Positions 61,514-64,000 of a stretch of DNA of 64,000 nucleotides are shown here, one piece after another. The position numbers were made by a program, and so were the translations under genes. Position 1 is the stretch's first letter, and every line of letters starts with the position of its first letter. The notes beneath the pieces were generated by a model. The model made no database searches. It saw only the letters and a list, made by a program, of their open reading frames with translations, and had not been told where the DNA came from. The DNA comes from Sphingobium sp. V4. GTDB taxonomy: Bacteria; Pseudomonadota; Alphaproteobacteria; Sphingomonadales; Sphingomonadaceae. The DNA is taken from positions 2,418,001 through 2,482,000 of the forward strand of contig NZ_CP081001.1 in the NCBI RefSeq assembly GCF_029590555.1, written 5' to 3'.

Positions 61514-61569
61514 CGCATCGACAAAACGACTCGTCGCCCCGCGCTTGTCGGTTCGTCCGCGCTCTGCCC

Positions 61570-61597
61570 TAAGAGCCTCAACGGGGTTAAGCTCTTA
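61570..61597. promoter_or_regulatory. Inverted repeat between recF and the first CHAP gene
   Basis: TAAGAGC and GCTCTTA, 14 bases apart, about 22 bp before the CHAP start codon. Could be a hairpin in the leader or a binding site. Nothing else is evident. Confidence 0.4.
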
Positions 61598-61618
61598 AAA
61601 AGTCGGGGTCGCAATCGG

Positions 61619-62149
61619 ATGTTCGTAAGTCTTCGCGCGGTTTTCGCGGCATCTGTCCTTGCACTTTCCACCCTGATCGCCCTCCCCGCCAGCGCCGGCA
61701 CCTTGCAGTGCGCGCCCTTCGCCCGTCAGATGTCGGGCATCGACATCCACGGCAACGCGAACAGCTGGTGGGGCCAGGCCGAAGGTCGCTACGCCCGCGG
61801 CCATGAACCGCGCGTCGGCGCCGTCCTGTCCTTCTCGTCCAGCCGTTCGATGCCGGTCGGCCATGTCGCCATGGTCAGCAAGGTGGTGAGCGACCGCGAA
61901 GTGCTGCTGACCCACGCCAACTGGTCCTATCGCGGCGGCATCGAGCGCGATGTCCGCGCCGTCGATGTCTCGCCCAACAATGACTGGACCGACGTGCGCG
62001 TATGGTATGGCCCGATCGGTGGCCTGGGGCTGCGCTCCAACCCGGCCAACGGCTTCATCTATGCCGACGCGCCGAAGGTTTCCGACCAGCCGGTCCGCAT
62101 CGCATCGGCCGAAACCGCCGGCGGCGCTGCCCTGCGCGCTGCTTTCTAG
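61619..62149 (+). CDS. Exported CHAP-domain protein, copy 1
   Basis: 176 residues, signal peptide to ALPASAG. CHAP (NlpC/P60-like) core: catalytic Cys31 (LQCAPFARQMSG), His82 (VGHVAMVSKV), and HANWS(Y) region with the third polar residue. GGIERDVRAVDVSPNNDWTDVRVWYGPIGGLGLRSNPANGFIY follows. CHAP proteins cleave peptidoglycan amide bonds, so a wall-remodelling or lysis enzyme is likely. Nearly the same layout as the next gene, so a tandem duplication. Confidence 0.88.
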   Translation: MFVSLRAVFAASVLALSTLIALPASAGTLQCAPFARQMSGIDIHGNANSWWGQAEGRYARGHEPRVGAVLSFSSSRSMPVGHVAMVSKVVSDREVLLTHANWSYRGGIERDVRAVDVSPNNDWTDVRVWYGPIGGLGLRSNPANGFIYADAPKVSDQPVRIASAETAGGAALRAAF

Positions 62150-62226
62150 AGCGTTTACCTTTTCCCAATCATCCCGGTTCTAGGATCGTCCCCGGTGGGG
62201 CGATTCTTGACATTGCGGGATCGCAA

Positions 62227-62907
62227 ATGGTTCGAAAGACGATCTGGGCAGCCGCCTTGCTGCTGTCCGGGCTTATGGCTGCGCCTGCCTTCGGCGCGGC
62301 GATGTTGCAATGCGTGCCCTATGCCCGCATCGTGTCGGGCGTGGAGATACGCGGCGACGCGCTGACCTGGTGGGACCAGGCCGAGGGGCATTACAAGCGC
62401 GGCCATGAGCCGAAGAAGGGCGCGGTGCTGGCGTTCCGCCCCCATGGCCCGATGACGCTCGGCCATGTCGCCGTGGTCAGCCGGATATTGGACGACCGGC
62501 GCGTGCTGATCCGGCACGCCAACTGGTCGGCGCCCGGCGCGATCGAGGAAGATGTGCTGGCGATCGACGTATCGGATGACGGCGACTGGAGCCAGGTCCG
62601 CGTCTGGCACAGCCCGACCGGGCAAATGGGCGCACGGACCAATCCGACCTATGGCTTCATCTATCCCGCCCGGGCGAAGCTGCGCGATTTCACCCCCGAC
62701 CCGTCGCTGGGCGACAGCGTGCGCTTCGCGACGCTGGGCGGGGATGGATGGGCCGGCCAGACGGCGCCGGCGGCAAAGGCGCCCCGGCAGACCGCGCCCA
62801 GGCTGGAGACCGATCTGCGCGTCGTGGCATTTGCCGACAGCGCCCCGGCGGAACGGACGCTGAGCGCGATCATCGCCGATGTGAAGCGCGGCACGATGAT
62901 GAACTGA
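62227..62907 (+). CDS. Exported CHAP-domain protein, copy 2
   Basis: 226 residues. Signal peptide to APAFGAA. Same CHAP order: Cys29 (LQCVPYARIVSG), His80 (LGHVAVVSRI), HANWSAPGAIEEDVLAIDVSDDGDWSQVRVWHSPTGQMGARTNPTYGFIYPA. It has about 50 more residues at the C-terminus (beyond FTPDPSLGD), predicted helical. A paralogue of the upstream gene with its own C-terminal extension. Peptidoglycan hydrolase likely; targeting unknown. Confidence 0.88.
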   Translation: MVRKTIWAAALLLSGLMAAPAFGAAMLQCVPYARIVSGVEIRGDALTWWDQAEGHYKRGHEPKKGAVLAFRPHGPMTLGHVAVVSRILDDRRVLIRHANWSAPGAIEEDVLAIDVSDDGDWSQVRVWHSPTGQMGARTNPTYGFIYPARAKLRDFTPDPSLGDSVRFATLGGDGWAGQTAPAAKAPRQTAPRLETDLRVVAFADSAPAERTLSAIIADVKRGTMMN

Positions 62908-62916
62908 AAGAGAAAA

Positions 62917-62937
62917 GGGCGCCCGTCGATGGCGCCC
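62917..62937 (-). terminator. Terminator of the DUF3297 gene
   Basis: GGGCGCC and GGCGCCC stem with 7-base loop; on the minus strand it is followed by TTTTCTCTTT. It lies just downstream of the stop at 62950. Confidence 0.75.
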
Positions 62938-62949
62938 CTGTCCCGTCGA

Positions 62950-63225
62950 TTATTCGGCGTCGGCGGCCTTGTCCTCGGCGCCTTCGGCCGGCTTCTCGAA
63001 CCAGGCCTCAACCTCGCCGTTCAGCTTGATCGTCAGCGGATTGCCATGGCGGTCGCGGGTCTTGCCGGCGGCGACGCGAATCCAGCCTTCGGAAATGCAA
63101 TATTCCTCCACATCCTTGCGCTCCCGGCCCTTGAAGCGGATGCCGATGCCGCGCTGAAGCACGTCCATGTCGAAATGGGGGCTGCGCGGATTGGTGGACA
63201 GATGGTCGGGAGGCGTATCGCTCAT
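62950..63225 (-). CDS. DUF3297 family protein
   Basis: 91 residues. The N-terminal TPPDHLSTNPRSPHFDMDVLQRGIGIRFKGRERKDVEEYCISEGWIRVAAGKTRDRHGNPLTIKLNGEVEAWF is the complete DUF3297 domain, ending in an acidic/Ala-rich tail. Small, soluble, no known activity. Widespread in proteobacteria. Confidence 0.88.
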   Translation of the reverse strand: MSDTPPDHLSTNPRSPHFDMDVLQRGIGIRFKGRERKDVEEYCISEGWIRVAAGKTRDRHGNPLTIKLNGEVEAWFEKPAEGAEDKAADAE

Positions 63226-63278
63226 GGTCGGATTCCTTGAAATGCTGGGCCGCGCCTAGCGTCTGCGGCCATGGGTCG

Positions 63279-64000
63279 TCAACCGCCGCGCGGGCCATCG
63301 ACATCGCAGAAGATGCGCCGGATGACCCCCTGGTCCAGCCAGGCGGCGAAACGATTTTCCGCATCGGCGACGCCCGCGAAAGGATAGGCGACCGGGCGCT
63401 CGTCGATGGCGCGGCTGGCGCTGGTGAGGCGGGCGACGGCATCGGGCGCCGTGGTCAGGATGCGGCCGCGCCGGTCGGTCGAAGCGCTGTTGACGCCGAT
63501 CACATGCCCGTCCTCGGCGAAGATCGGGCCGCCGCTGATCCCCGACAGGGTGCCGTCGCCCTCCGGGATGCGCGCGCGCTCGGCCCAGGCCAGCACCGGC
63601 TGGGTCAGCTCGCTCCGCCCCCGCCGCGCGCTCGCCGCGCCGATCAGTTCCGATACGACCAGCGTCGGCTCGCCCGCGGGAAAGCCCATATGATAGCCCG
63701 GCGTGCCCGGCTGCGGCGTGTGGTCGGACAGGGGCAGAGCATCGGGACTGGGCAATCCGTCGCGGACCAGCGCGGCGTCCGCCTCCCGGCTTTCGACCAC
63801 CCGCGACACCGGGCTGGCATAGCGGCCATCCTCCAGCCCGATGCGGTTGCAGCCATGGGTGACATGCTCGGCGGTCAGCCAGGCGCCGTCCCGGTCGACG
63901 GCGAAGGCGGTGCCCATCGAATCGGCCGGGCCGCCGGGCCGGTCCTCGATCACGAACTGCTCGTCGCCCCATTGCGGCAGCGGACGGCGCGGCGAACGCG
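63279..64000 (-). CDS. Trypsin-like serine protease (HtrA/S1-like), 5' partial
   Basis: The frame is open to the right edge, so the N-terminus is missing; 240 codons are seen. S1-type triad: His in WLTAEHVTHGC, Asp in ESREADAALVRDG and Ser in TLSGISGGPIFAED. GTAFAVDRDG upstream and AEDGHVIGVNSAS downstream complete the double-barrel fold. No PDZ domain in the visible part. Likely a periplasmic or envelope protease. Confidence 0.85.
   Translation of the reverse strand, partial: RSPRRPLPQWGDEQFVIEDRPGGPADSMGTAFAVDRDGAWLTAEHVTHGCNRIGLEDGRYASPVSRVVESREADAALVRDGLPSPDALPLSDHTPQPGTPGYHMGFPAGEPTLVVSELIGAASARRGRSELTQPVLAWAERARIPEGDGTLSGISGGPIFAEDGHVIGVNSASTDRRGRILTTAPDAVARLTSASRAIDERPVAYPFAGVADAENRFAAWLDQGVIRRIFCDVDGPRGG

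Overview
The window is high-GC alphaproteobacterial DNA. Dense TonB-dependent receptors, a GguC/AraD1-type enzyme, a DUF3297 protein, glycine-zipper and CHAP proteins and a tRNA-Ser(GGA) among single-copy genes point to a sphingomonad (Sphingobium/Sphingomonas type). This is inferred from gene content; there is no rRNA to settle it. The DNA reads as chromosome: ung, rpoZ, recF, ald, an HU gene and a tRNA are present, and no transposase, integrase or CRISPR array is visible.

Layout. 1-2.8 kb: a cupin/JmjC-like oxygenase between two FemAB/CelD-like acyltransferases, then an Mpo1-like membrane protein. 2.8-14 kb: housekeeping and stress genes (class A beta-lactamase-like hydrolase, ung, rpoZ, PLD-type synthase, a two-component system, a TauE exporter, ald with its divergent Lrp regulator, a cyclophilin). 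14.2-18.5 kb: tRNA-Ser, a LysR/SDR pair, an RTX-repeat protein and an HU-like protein. 18.7-21.5 kb: an MHS-family transporter and a LacI regulator. 21.5-28.9 kb: a TetR-controlled RND efflux operon with three matching operator palindromes. 29-30.3 kb: GtrA-like protein, nitroreductase and a small ORF.

30.6-46.5 kb is an L-arabinose/arabinan locus. Exported GH51 and GH43 enzymes, an uncharacterised alpha/alpha-toroid hydrolase, a TonB receptor, an FHS sugar permease, a mutarotase, L-arabinose 1-dehydrogenase, an SMP-30 lactonase and AraD1 outline the non-phosphorylative route. A GntR/FCD repressor gene sits inside it, and six copies of a TTGTCGGAGTAAT-like site lie at its promoters. The L-arabonate dehydratase and alpha-ketoglutarate semialdehyde dehydrogenase are not in the window. 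Four contiguous 12-bp units that match DnaA boxes separate the dehydrogenase from the GH51 gene.

46.6-50.9 kb is the most distinctive system: a tryptophan tryptophylquinone (TTQ) amine dehydrogenase cluster of the aromatic amine dehydrogenase type (aauB-aauE-aauD-aauA-cytochrome c) behind a TetR regulator, with no mauG-like TTQ-maturation gene beside it. 51-64 kb holds a proline iminopeptidase, a degenerate nucleoside hydrolase, an exported methyltransferase-like protein, a frameshifted GIY-YIG nuclease gene flanked by inverted REP-like palindromes, a 2OG-Fe(II) oxygenase, a second TonB receptor, a receiver-only response regulator, an exported peroxiredoxin, recF, two tandem CHAP proteins, DUF3297 and a partial trypsin-like protease.
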